DNA of 40,756 nt from an uncultured Clostridia bacterium (GTDB taxonomy: Bacteria; Bacillota; Clostridia; Lachnospirales; Anaerotignaceae). Where the stretch lies: assembly GCA_944384265.1 (NCBI GenBank), contig CALWSR010000092.1:1-40756 (forward strand), in the 5' to 3' direction. Each line of letters opens with the position of its first letter. Within the stretch, counting starts at the first letter, position 1. The notes under the pieces were generated by a model. The model was not told the DNA's origin. It did no database searches and saw only the letters and a program-made list of their open reading frames with translations. Below, piece by piece: positions 1-7,365 of the stretch. The position numbers were made by a program, and so were the translations under genes.

Positions 1-58
1 GAAGCATATCCCGATCCGCTATTTTACCGAAGAACTGGAGGAGGTCAGAAAAGTATGA
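1..58 (+). CDS. C-terminal end of an upstream phage gene (partial)
   Basis: The window opens inside a reading frame that gives about 18 residues (KHIPIRYFTEELEEVRKV) and ends with TGA at 56-58. That stop overlaps the ATG of the next gene at 55-57 in an ATGA arrangement, which suggests a translationally coupled operon gene. Too little is visible to name the product. By position it should belong to the replication module upstream of the primase. Confidence 0.5.
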   Translation, partial: KHIPIRYFTEELEEVRKV

Positions 59-2292
59 GGATGACGTTTTATACGGCGAACTGCCGGGGCAACGCAAAGA
101 ACAGCCGGTATCCCAACAAACGGGTGGCGGATAACGAGGACGATTTCCTGGAGATCATCGCCTTTGACCATGTGTGCGGGGAATTTAAGGAGTTCCGCAG
201 GAGTGGGGACAACTTCCTTTCCTGCGATGTGGATGTGATGGACTGCGACAATGACCATTCCGACAACCCGGCAGAGTGGATTCATCCGGGGGAACTGGAA
301 GAAAGGCTTGGGCGGGATGTGGCGTTTGTTGCCGTTCCCAGCCGCAACAACATGAAGCCAAAGGACGGGAAGTCAGCAAGGCCCCGTTTCCATGTGTACT
401 TTCCCCACGATCCGATCACGGAGGGAGCTTCGTGTTCCACATTGAAACGGGCAATCCAGAAGCAGTTCCCCTTCTTTGACGGGAATGCCCTGGACTGCGC
501 TCGGTTTATCTTCGGCTGCCCTTCGGAGAAGATTCTCTGGCATGAGGGTGAGATTACCATTGACTGTATTGTGAAACCCCAGGAAAGGGGCATCCCCCAG
601 GGGCAGCGCAATTCCACCATGTCCCACTTTGCGGGGCGGGTGCTGAAACGATACGGAAACACGGAGAAAGCGCACCAGATTTTCATGGATGAAGCGGAAA
701 AGTGCAATCCGCCCCTGGAGGACGAGGAGCTTGCCGCCATCTGGCAGAGCGCCTGCCGGTTTGCGGAAAAGGTACAGCGCCAGGAGGGGTACGTGCCGCC
801 GGGGGATTATAACGACGAGTTCTGCCGGGAAACTTTAAAGCCTGCGGATTATTCTGACATCGGACAGGCGAAGGTGCTGGCAAAGGAGTACGGCGTGGAG
901 CTGCGGTACACGGCAGCCACCGACTACATCCGCTTTGGCGGCTCGTATTGGATTGAGTCCAAGCAGCAGGCGGTCGGTGCTGCGGAGGAGTTTCTGGATT
1001 TACAGCTTGCGGACGCAAAAGATGAGGTGCAGCGGACGAAGGAGGCACTCCTGGGTGCAGGGGTTTCCGAGGACGCCATTACCTCCGGCGGGAAGGCGCT
1101 GGAGAAGAAGATTGCATCCGGGCAGATGGATGCCTACCTTGCGTATATGTCTGCCCAGGCATACAAGGCGTTTGTGATGAAGCGGCGGGATATGAAATAT
1201 GTGGTGTCTGCGCTGCAGGCGGCAAAGCCCATGCTGGAGATCAGCGTATCCGACCTGGATCGGGATGGGTTTCTCCTGAACACGCCGGATGGCACTTATT
1301 ACCTGCCGGACGGTCTGGAGGGCAGGCGCGACCACAGCCCGGAGGATTATATCACAAAGATTACGGCGGCAAGTCCCGGCGAGCAGGGCAAGGAACTGTG
1401 GCTGGATGCCCTGGATACGATTTTCTGCAAGGACCGGGGGCTGATTGACTATGTACAGCAGATCGTGGGCATGGCGGCGGTGGGGAGAGTTTATCTGGAA
1501 TCGCTGATCATTGCCTACGGCGAGGGCAGGAATGGCAAGTCCACCTTCTGGAACGCCATTGCCCGTGTGCTTGGCAGTTACAGCGGGAATATGTCCGCCG
1601 ATACCCTGACGGTGGGCTGCAAGCGGAATGTGAAACCGGAGCTTGCCGAGGCGAAGGGCAAGCGTCTCATCATTGCCGCCGAGCTGGAGGAAGGGATGCG
1701 CCTGAACACCTCCGTGGTTAAGCAGATGTGTTCTACGGATGAGATTTTTGCGGAGAAGAAATATAAAGACCCGTTTTCTTTCACGCCGAGCCATACCCTG
1801 GTGCTGTATACCAACCACCTGCCGAGGGTGGGAGCCAATGATCCGGGAACGTGGCGGAGACTGATCGTAATCCCCTTCCATGCCAAGATCGAGGGGAACG
1901 CTGATGTGAAGAACTATGCGGATTTCCTGGTATCCGAAGCAGCCCCGGCAATCATGGCGTGGATCATTGAAGGGGCGAAGAAGGCAATCGGGAGGAACTT
2001 CCATATCCCGGCTCCTGCCTGCGTGGAGGATGCCATCAAATCCTACCGGGAGGACAACGACTGGCTGGGGCATTTCTTGAGCGAGTGCTGCGAGACGGAT
2101 AAAACCTACCGGGAGAAATCCGGGGCATTGTATCAGGGATATCGCAACTACTGTGCCAGAACCGGCGAGTATACCAGAAGCACGGCGGATTTTTATAATG
2201 CGCTGGAGTCAGCAGGATTTTCCCGGAAGAAAGCGAAGGCTGGGATGATCGTGTATGGGCTGCGGCTGAAAGAGGATGAATTCGGTGTCTGA
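55..2292 (+). CDS. PrimPol-SF3 helicase fusion (phage primase/helicase, D5/VapE type)
   Basis: This 745-residue protein probably primes and unwinds phage DNA at the replication origin. The first ~200 residues look like an archaeo-eukaryotic primase-polymerase domain, with an acidic cluster at D58, D60, D63 and D65 followed by H68. The C-terminal half carries a superfamily 3 helicase: Walker A GEGRNGKST at 489-497, a hydrophobic strand ending in acidic residues near 538-545 (Walker B), and a YTNHLP motif near 585-590 (sensor/motif C). Together these match the D5-type primase-helicases of Firmicutes phages. It is coupled to the upstream gene by an ATGA overlap and followed by a repeat block at 2313-2418 and by nuclease and helicase genes. 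All key residues seem intact, unlike the broken VapE-type gene at the right of the window. Confidence 0.93.
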   Translation: MRMTFYTANCRGNAKNSRYPNKRVADNEDDFLEIIAFDHVCGEFKEFRRSGDNFLSCDVDVMDCDNDHSDNPAEWIHPGELEERLGRDVAFVAVPSRNNMKPKDGKSARPRFHVYFPHDPITEGASCSTLKRAIQKQFPFFDGNALDCARFIFGCPSEKILWHEGEITIDCIVKPQERGIPQGQRNSTMSHFAGRVLKRYGNTEKAHQIFMDEAEKCNPPLEDEELAAIWQSACRFAEKVQRQEGYVPPGDYNDEFCRETLKPADYSDIGQAKVLAKEYGVELRYTAATDYIRFGGSYWIESKQQAVGAAEEFLDLQLADAKDEVQRTKEALLGAGVSEDAITSGGKALEKKIASGQMDAYLAYMSAQAYKAFVMKRRDMKYVVSALQAAKPMLEISVSDLDRDGFLLNTPDGTYYLPDGLEGRRDHSPEDYITKITAASPGEQGKELWLDALDTIFCKDRGLIDYVQQIVGMAAVGRVYLESLIIAYGEGRNGKSTFWNAIARVLGSYSGNMSADTLTVGCKRNVKPELAEAKGKRLIIAAELEEGMRLNTSVVKQMCSTDEIFAEKKYKDPFSFTPSHTLVLYTNHLPRVGANDPGTWRRLIVIPFHAKIEGNADVKNYADFLVSEAAPAIMAWIIEGAKKAIGRNFHIPAPACVEDAIKSYREDNDWLGHFLSECCETDKTYREKSGALYQGYRNYCARTGEYTRSTADFYNALESAGFSRKKAKAGMIVYGLRLKEDEFGV

Positions 2293-2312
2293 CTGCTTGT
2301 ATTATCTGAAAA

Positions 2313-2418
2313 GGTGCAGGTCGGTGCAGGTCTTGGTATAAAACCCCCTTTAGGGCAGTTTTTTCAGAAAAAATCACTTATAGGAGAGTTTTAGGTGTGA
2401 CTTGCACCGACCTGCACC
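2313..2418. repeat. Inverted and tandem 10-bp repeats between primase and VRR-NUC genes
   Basis: The left arm at 2313-2332 is two tandem copies of GGTGCAGGTC. The right arm at 2399-2418 is its reverse complement with one mismatch, separated by 66 bases of A/T-richer DNA. No gene occupies this gap (2293-2462). The spacer could fold into a long hairpin, or the repeats could be protein-binding iterons. The position directly after the primase-helicase gene makes an origin or replication-control role plausible, but nothing in the sequence proves it. Confidence 0.7.
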
Positions 2419-2462
2419 CTAAGACCAGAAATGCAGAAAATACAAGGATTGGAGGTTATGGC

Positions 2463-2744
2463 ATGAGAGAAAAGACCATCGAGCAGAAATTCAGAAAGGC
2501 AGTCCGGGATGCCGGAGGTGTGGCACTGAAGTTCACATCGCCCGGATTTGACGGGGTACCCGACAGGCTGGCACTTCTCCCCGGCGGGAGGATGGCGTTT
2601 GTGGAGGTCAAGGCTCCCGGCGAAAAGCCCCGCCCGCTCCAACTGGCAAGACACCGGATGCTGCGGCGGCTGGGTTTTAAAGTGTATGTGCTGGATGATG
2701 AGGAACAGATCGGAGGGATGATTGATGAGATACGAGCCACATGA
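2463..2744 (+). CDS. VRR-NUC domain nuclease
   Basis: A 93-residue stand-alone VRR-NUC protein of the PD-(D/E)xK nuclease fold. GVPDR lies at 31-35, the catalytic pair E48-x-K50 in FVEVKAPGE, and a conserved glutamine at 60. Such single-domain nucleases are common beside SNF2 helicases in phage replication modules and are thought to act on branched or replicating DNA. The ATG at 2463 is preferred because GGAGG lies at 2451-2455. An upstream in-frame GTG at 2397 would add a tail encoded by the repeat region and lacks a good ribosome-binding site. The end overlaps the next gene by 20 bases. Confidence 0.9.
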   Translation: MREKTIEQKFRKAVRDAGGVALKFTSPGFDGVPDRLALLPGGRMAFVEVKAPGEKPRPLQLARHRMLRRLGFKVYVLDDEEQIGGMIDEIRAT

Positions 2745-4089
2745 CTACCAACAGTATGCCATCCAGTACATTGAGACACACCCCATTGCGGCGGTTCTTT
2801 TAGATATGGGGCTTGGCAAGACGAGCATCACCCTGACCGCCTTAAACGACCTGCTGTTTGACCGCTTCTTAATTCGCAAGGCCATCGTGATTGCACCCCT
2901 GCGGGTGGCAAGGGATACCTGGCCGGATGAAATTCAGAAGTGGGAGCATCTGAGAAGCCTTAACTATTCTGTGGCGGTGGGAACGGAGGCCGAGCGTCTG
3001 GCAGCCCTGAAACGGCAGGCGGATATTTACATCATCAACCGGGAGAATGTCCAGTGGCTGGTGGAGGAAAGCGGTATCCCCTTTGATTATGACATGGTGG
3101 TAGTGGATGAGCTTTCGTCCTTTAAGAACCACCAGTCCAAGCGGTTCAAGGCGCTGATGAAGAAGCGTCCGGGCGTGGGGCGCATCGTGGGGCTTACGGG
3201 AACGCCCACCGGAAACGGTCTGATGGATTTGTGGGCGGAGTTTAAGCTGCTTGACATGGGGCAGCGGCTTGGCAGGTTCATCGGGCAGTACCGGACAAGG
3301 TTCTTCCTGCCGGATAAGCGCAACGGGCAGGTGGTGTTTTCCTATAAGCCCCTGCCGGGAGCAGAACAGGAAATCTACCGTCTGATCTCTGACATTACGA
3401 TTTCCATGAAATCCACCGACCACCTGCAGATGCCGGAGCTGGTAAGCTCCGCATACACCGTGTGTCTCAGCGAGACGGAAATGCAACGGTATGTTTCCTT
3501 AAAGCAGGAGTTGGTCCTCCAGCTCCCAGGCGGAGAAATCACAGCAGCCAATGCCGCAGCCCTTTCCGGGAAACTCTCCCAGATGGCAAACGGTGCGGTG
3601 TATGCCGATGACCGTGCGGTCATTCCCGTCCATGACCGGAAACTGGAGGCTTTGGAGGACATCATCGAGAGCATGGGCGGGAAACCACTTCTTGTGGCAT
3701 ACTGGTTTCAGCACGATCTGGAACGGATCAGGGAACGGCTCCATAAGCTGAACATCCCCTTTTCCTGCCTGGACAGTGCCGGGAGCATCCGCCGGTGGAA
3801 CGCCGGGGAAATCCCGGTGGTGCTGATCCACCCGGCAAGCGCCGGACACGGGCTGAACCTGCAGGGCGGCGGCTCCGCCATCGTGTGGTTTGGGCTGACC
3901 TGGTCGCTGGAGCTTTATCAGCAGACCAATGCCCGCCTGTGGCGGCAAGGGCAGAGGGCGGAAACCGTGGTGGTGCAGCACATCATCACAAAAGGCACCA
4001 TTGACGAGCGGATGATGAAGGCCCTTTCCGAAAAGGACACCACGCAGGCCGCCCTGATCGATGCCGTCAAAGCCGACCTGAACATCTGA
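2725..4089 (+). CDS. SNF2-family DEAD/DEAH helicase
   Basis: A 454-residue superfamily 2 ATPase of the SNF2 type. Walker A is DMGLGKT at 27-33, motif II is DELS at 128-131, the SNF2-type motif VI QTNARLWRQGQ lies near 400-410, and a C-terminal helicase domain is complete. It probably translocates on DNA during phage replication or recombination, working with the adjacent VRR-NUC nuclease, whose gene it overlaps by 20 bases. Start ATG 2725 has CGGAGGG at 2711-2717, while the TTG three bases earlier is less likely. It is short for the SNF2 family but typical for phage members. Confidence 0.92.
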   Translation: MRYEPHDYQQYAIQYIETHPIAAVLLDMGLGKTSITLTALNDLLFDRFLIRKAIVIAPLRVARDTWPDEIQKWEHLRSLNYSVAVGTEAERLAALKRQADIYIINRENVQWLVEESGIPFDYDMVVVDELSSFKNHQSKRFKALMKKRPGVGRIVGLTGTPTGNGLMDLWAEFKLLDMGQRLGRFIGQYRTRFFLPDKRNGQVVFSYKPLPGAEQEIYRLISDITISMKSTDHLQMPELVSSAYTVCLSETEMQRYVSLKQELVLQLPGGEITAANAAALSGKLSQMANGAVYADDRAVIPVHDRKLEALEDIIESMGGKPLLVAYWFQHDLERIRERLHKLNIPFSCLDSAGSIRRWNAGEIPVVLIHPASAGHGLNLQGGGSAIVWFGLTWSLELYQQTNARLWRQGQRAETVVVQHIITKGTIDERMMKALSEKDTTQAALIDAVKADLNI

Positions 4090-4110
4090 GCCAACCTTAG
4101 AAAACGAGAG

Positions 4111-4161
4111 CCAATCAAAGACAATCCATGAAAATCCGGGGAACGAAATTTCTTTGATTGG
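4111..4161 (+). promoter_or_regulatory. Inverted repeat overlapping the ribosome-binding site of the sigma-like gene
   Basis: CCAATCAAAGA at 4111-4121 and its exact reverse complement at 4151-4161 flank a 29-base loop. The right arm overlaps the first two bases of the GGAGG (4160-4164) that serves the gene starting at 4174. A hairpin here could hide the ribosome-binding site, or the arms could be an operator. AATCAAAGA also recurs twice in the block before the small terminase (near 5331 and 5397). Confidence 0.55.
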
Positions 4162-4173
4162 AGGTACCGGCTT

Positions 4174-4635
4174 ATGAGCATTATCTGGAAGTATCTTGAC
4201 AAGCGGTCCGCAGCCGTGGACGCCTTAAAGGATTACAGCAGCATGAAATTCATCATCGACCATACGGATGAGGAGATCAAAAGCGCCTATGAAAAAATGG
4301 GAGGTATCAGCAGCCCGCAGTTTGACGGGATGCCCCACAGCCACAATCCCCAGGCGGGAGAGGAACGGATCGTGAAAGGCATTGAGGAGATCGACGTCTT
4401 AAAAGAGCGATACCGGCAGGCAGTGGAATATATGGCATGGTTCCTTCCCGCCTGGGAGGAGCTTTCCGGGGATGAGAGGTATGTGCTGGAAACCTTTTAT
4501 GGGGAGGGCAACGAATACGGAGCAAACGCTATCCTTGACATATGTGACCGCTTTGGAATTGAGCGTTCTTCTGCGTACAACCGGAAGAACCGGGCTTTGA
4601 GCCATCTGGTGGTCCTGCTGTTTGGAAAGGCATGA
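4174..4635 (+). CDS. Sigma-70-like phage regulator (DUF1492/ArpU-RinA-like)
   Basis: A 153-residue protein with an acidic, helical N-terminal half. Its C-terminal half (about 95-150) resembles sigma-factor region 4 or an ArpU/RinA-type DNA-binding domain: a helix with GDERYVLETFY, then a helix-turn-helix over DICDRFGIERSSAYNRKNRAL. In related phages a gene of this type sits just before the HNH and terminase genes and is thought to switch on late transcription. Position, size and fold agree. The start ATG has GGAGG ten bases upstream, partly sequestered by an inverted repeat. The family assignment rests on pattern, not a search. Confidence 0.78.
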   Translation: MSIIWKYLDKRSAAVDALKDYSSMKFIIDHTDEEIKSAYEKMGGISSPQFDGMPHSHNPQAGEERIVKGIEEIDVLKERYRQAVEYMAWFLPAWEELSGDERYVLETFYGEGNEYGANAILDICDRFGIERSSAYNRKNRALSHLVVLLFGKA

Positions 4636-4835
4636 GTAATATCGAGGATGATGTTTCCGTTTACCCGTGGTATGCTTATAGCATCGAAAACTGCATAAGG
4701 ACAGACGGCCTTCGTGGGAGTGATCCTGCGGAGGCTTTCTTTATGCCCGGAGGGAGGTGGCAAGGTGCCAAGAAAACCAAAGAGGCCGTGTTCCTTCCCC
4801 GGCTGTCCCAACCTTACGGAGGGACGGTTCTGTGA
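4632..4835 (+). CDS. Small ORF overlapping the HNH gene (doubtful)
   Basis: A 67-codon frame begins at an ATGA overlap with the preceding stop, so coupled translation is possible. It has no recognisable ribosome-binding site of its own and no familiar motif. Its last third runs out of frame through the HNH gene. The first ~40 codons occupy otherwise unexplained DNA (4636-4764), the only reason to keep it. It may be a real small peptide or simply leader sequence for the HNH gene. Confidence 0.2.
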   Translation: MSNIEDDVSVYPWYAYSIENCIRTDGLRGSDPAEAFFMPGGRWQGAKKTKEAVFLPRLSQPYGGTVL

Positions 4836-5124
4836 GGAACACCAGAAACAGGAGAACCGCCGCTACGAGAAGTACGACCGGAACCCGGCTGTACGCCGTA
4901 GGTACGGCAGGGCATGGAAACGAATCCGTGACCGCTATGCGTCAAGGCATCCCTTCTGTGAGGAGTGCCAAAAGAAAGGACGGCTGCGCCCCGTGGAGGA
5001 AGTGCATCACAAAGTGCCTTTATCCGAGGGCGGCACACACGATGAGAGCAACCTGGTTTCCCTTTGCAAAGAGTGCCATGCCAGAATCCATGCGGAGCGT
5101 GGCGACAGATGGCACAACCGTTAA
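4765..5124 (+). CDS. HNH endonuclease associated with DNA packaging
   Basis: A 119-residue HNH nuclease. An N-terminal zinc-ribbon-like segment (CSFPGCPN ... CEEH) precedes the core: C-x2-C in FCEECQKKG, the HH pair in EEVHHKVPL, then N in ESNLVSLC and C-x2-C-x-x-x-H in CKECHARIH. In HK97-type phages HNH proteins encoded beside the terminase are needed for, or stimulate, cos cleavage; this placement before the small terminase fits that role. The GTG at 4765 is chosen because AGGGAGG ends seven bases before it. The longer frame from 4714 starts without a site. Confidence 0.88.
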   Translation: MPRKPKRPCSFPGCPNLTEGRFCEEHQKQENRRYEKYDRNPAVRRRYGRAWKRIRDRYASRHPFCEECQKKGRLRPVEEVHHKVPLSEGGTHDESNLVSLCKECHARIHAERGDRWHNR

Positions 5125-5421
5125 TACGGGACTCCCGCAAAGCCTGCTTTGTGGGGAGAGGACGAGCAGCGGAATGAGTGAGTTTTGACGCTTGCGGCGA
5201 AACGAACGATAGGCAGCTTGCGAGGACGCAGGGGCGGTCAAAATCTCTACAGCCAACCGGCTGGGCAACGGGCGTGGGGTGCTACGCACAAAAACCGGAA
5301 ATCAAACGGGGGATTAACCCCTGCGGCAAAAATCAAAGAAATCAAGTGTTCTCTTAGGCTGCGCCATTTTTGCTGACGCAGCATTTTTTCAAAGGAAATC
5401 AAAGAAACGGGGGTGATGGAG
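5125..5421 (+). other. Structured non-coding block; candidate cos/packaging region
   Basis: No gene is visible between the HNH and small-terminase genes. The block holds several short perfect hairpins: AGCC/GGCT at 5251-5262, GTGC/GCAC at 5279-5289, and GGGG/CCCC at 5309-5321. A phrase GGAAATCAAACGGGGG (about 5297-5312) recurs in expanded form just before the terminase start (5393-5413), as if the start context had been duplicated around an inserted ~100 bases. HK97-type phages usually carry cos here, and the HNH neighbour supports that. The cut position cannot be read from sequence alone. Confidence 0.5.
5358..5389 (+). terminator. Rho-independent terminator-like hairpin before the small terminase
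   Basis: GCTGCG at 5358-5363 pairs with CGCAGC at 5377-5382, the stem continuing past one mismatch, and six T residues follow at 5384-5389. It would end or attenuate transcription arriving from the replication/HNH genes before the small terminase. Confidence 0.6.
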
Positions 5422-5955
5422 ATGGCGAAGGATGGAACGAACCGGGGCGGCGCAAGACCGGGAGCAGGACGGAAACCGAAAGCCCTGACCGAGAAGATCA
5501 GCGAGGGGAAAGCAGCGGCGGTCTTAATGGAGCCTGCCTCGCTGGAAGGCGCGGAGGTGCCGCCTGTAAAGGACTTTTTGAAATCCCCGCAGAAAAGCGG
5601 CCGGGAGCTGGTGGCGGAGGAGGTCTACAACGAGACGTTCCTCTGGCTGAAGGCCAGGGGCTGCGAAAAGCTGGTCACGGTGCAGATGGTAGAGCAGTAT
5701 GCCATGAGCGTATCCCGGTGGATACAGTGTGAGGAGATCGTTTCCTCCACGGGCTTTCTGGCAAAGCACCCCACCACCGGGGCGGCGATTGCCTCCCCCT
5801 ATGTGTCCATGAGCCAGTCCTACATGAAACAGACCAACTATTGCTGGATGCAGATTTACCAGATTGTCAAGGAGAACTGCTCGGTGGAGTTTACCGGGAA
5901 CACTCCCCAGGATGACGTGATGGAACGGCTGCTCCGTGCAAGGAAAGGAAGCTGA
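5422..5955 (+). CDS. Terminase small subunit (P27-like)
   Basis: A 177-residue protein beginning MAKDGTNRGGARPGAGRK, the glycine/arginine-rich start typical of many phage small terminases, followed by a helical body. The small subunit recognises the packaging site and brings in the large subunit. The ATG at 5422 is favoured because GGGGG lies eight bases upstream; the ATG at 5416 and GTG at 5413 sit too close. The large subunit is about 7.6 kb downstream rather than adjacent, an unusual split filled by accessory genes. Confidence 0.83.
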   Translation: MAKDGTNRGGARPGAGRKPKALTEKISEGKAAAVLMEPASLEGAEVPPVKDFLKSPQKSGRELVAEEVYNETFLWLKARGCEKLVTVQMVEQYAMSVSRWIQCEEIVSSTGFLAKHPTTGAAIASPYVSMSQSYMKQTNYCWMQIYQIVKENCSVEFTGNTPQDDVMERLLRARKGS

Positions 5956-5956
5956 G

Positions 5957-6115
5957 ATGAAAACAGAACTGAACCAGTTTTTGGATACGCTGAAAAGCAA
6001 TAAAAAGAACCTGACGTACCAGCAGTACCGCACCATCCGGGGGCAGGCGCTGAAAGGGAATGTGATGGATGCGCGGAAAGGGCTCCAGCGGGTTTTGAAA
6101 CGGAGGAATGGCTGA
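5957..6115 (+). CDS. Small conserved-type phage protein (52 residues)
   Basis: A frame of 52 codons starting MKTELNQFLDTLKSNKK and ending RVLKRRNG. The stop TGA overlaps the A of the next ATG. It begins one base after the small-terminase stop, so it is packed into the operon with no gap. The product is basic and helical and resembles small proteins often found between small terminase and methylase genes in Clostridia phages. Function unknown. Confidence 0.75.
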   Translation: MKTELNQFLDTLKSNKKNLTYQQYRTIRGQALKGNVMDARKGLQRVLKRRNG

Positions 6116-7365
6116 TGGGTAAAACGACAACAGAAATGCAGCTTGTCCCGGTGGAGAAGCTGATTCCCTATATCAACAATGCCCGGACACACTCCCCGGA
6201 GCAGCTTACAAAACTGCGCTCCTCTCTGCGGGAGTTCGGGTTTATCAATCCCGTCATCATCGACCGGGAGTTTAACATCATAGCCGGACATGGCAGAGTG
6301 CTGGCGGCAAAAGAAGAACATATCGCGGAAGTGCCGTGTGTGTTTGTGGACTATCTGAGCGAGGCACAGAAGAAAGCCTACATCCTGGCGGACAACCGGA
6401 TGGCGCTGGACGCCGGATGGGATGAGGAGCTGCTGCGTATCGAGATCGAAGCCCTGCAGGGGGCGGACTTTGATGTATCCCTGACCGGGTTTAGCGAGGA
6501 TGAGATTGCAGACCTGTTTGCCGGGGATGAGCAAAGCGCGAAGGATGATGATTTTGACCTGACGGCGGCTTTGGAGAAAGCCTCCTTTGTGGAGCGCGGG
6601 GACATCTGGACGGTGGGCAGGCACAGGCTGATGTGCGGGGATGCCACCAGTGCGGAGGATGTGGCGGCGCTCATGGACGGGAAGAAAGCGAACCTCATCG
6701 TGACGGACCCGCCGTACAACGTCGCATTTAAGGCGTCGGATGGTTTGACCATCCAGAACGACAGCATGAAAAATGATGAGTTTTACACTTTTCTGTACAA
6801 CTCGTTTAAAAATATGGCGGAGCATCTGGAAAGCGGAGGCTCCGCTTATGTGTTCCATGCCGACACGGAAGGCTTGAATTTCAGAAAGGCATTTATCGAT
6901 GCCGGGTTCCACCTGGCGGGAGTGTGTATCTGGGTAAAGAACAGCCTTGTGCTTGGCCGCAGCGATTACCAGTGGCAGCATGAGCCTGTCCTTTTTGGAT
7001 GGAAGAAGGGCGGGAAACACGCCTGGTATTCCGACCGCAGGCAGACCACCATCTGGAACTATGACAAGCCGAAGAGGAACAAGAACCATCCTACCTCCAA
7101 GCCCCTGGATCTGCTGGGCTATCCCATCTGCAATTCCTCCCAGGAGAACGCCATCGTCCTGGATACCTTTGGGGGCAGCGGCTCCACGCTGATGGCCTGT
7201 GAGCAGTTGAACCGCATCTGCTGCATGATGGAGCTGGATGAAAAGTATGCCTCCGTCATCCTCCGCAGATATGTGGAAGATACCGGGGATGCGGAAAATG
7301 TGTATGTGATGCGGAACGGGGAGCAGATTCCGTACTCCGAACTGGTAAAGGAGGTGGAGAGATAG
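6115..7365 (+). CDS. DNA methyltransferase (N6-adenine/N4-cytosine) with ParB-like N-terminal domain
   Basis: A 416-residue fusion. Residues 1-~95 form a ParB/Srx-like domain with the motif IAGHGRVLA at 56-64. The rest is a beta-class amino-methyltransferase: DPPY at 198-201 comes first and the SAM-binding FGGSGST at 352-358 comes last. No restriction enzyme gene is nearby, so this is probably an orphan methylase that protects phage DNA from host restriction or marks it. It starts within the stop of the preceding small gene and ends overlapping the start of the cytosine methylase by one base, so the two methylases are co-expressed. Confidence 0.93.
   Translation: MGKTTTEMQLVPVEKLIPYINNARTHSPEQLTKLRSSLREFGFINPVIIDREFNIIAGHGRVLAAKEEHIAEVPCVFVDYLSEAQKKAYILADNRMALDAGWDEELLRIEIEALQGADFDVSLTGFSEDEIADLFAGDEQSAKDDDFDLTAALEKASFVERGDIWTVGRHRLMCGDATSAEDVAALMDGKKANLIVTDPPYNVAFKASDGLTIQNDSMKNDEFYTFLYNSFKNMAEHLESGGSAYVFHADTEGLNFRKAFIDAGFHLAGVCIWVKNSLVLGRSDYQWQHEPVLFGWKKGGKHAWYSDRRQTTIWNYDKPKRNKNHPTSKPLDLLGYPICNSSQENAIVLDTFGGSGSTLMACEQLNRICCMMELDEKYASVILRRYVEDTGDAENVYVMRNGEQIPYSELVKEVER

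Noticed and set aside
1000..2073. Long minus-strand frame (357 codons) under the primase gene
   Set aside because: It lies opposite a protein with complete primase and helicase motifs, has no ribosome-binding site or recognisable motif, and reflects GC-rich codon bias. The same applies to minus-strand frames at 5524-7089, 8145-9386, 25694-26506, 28463-29470 and 34328-35563.
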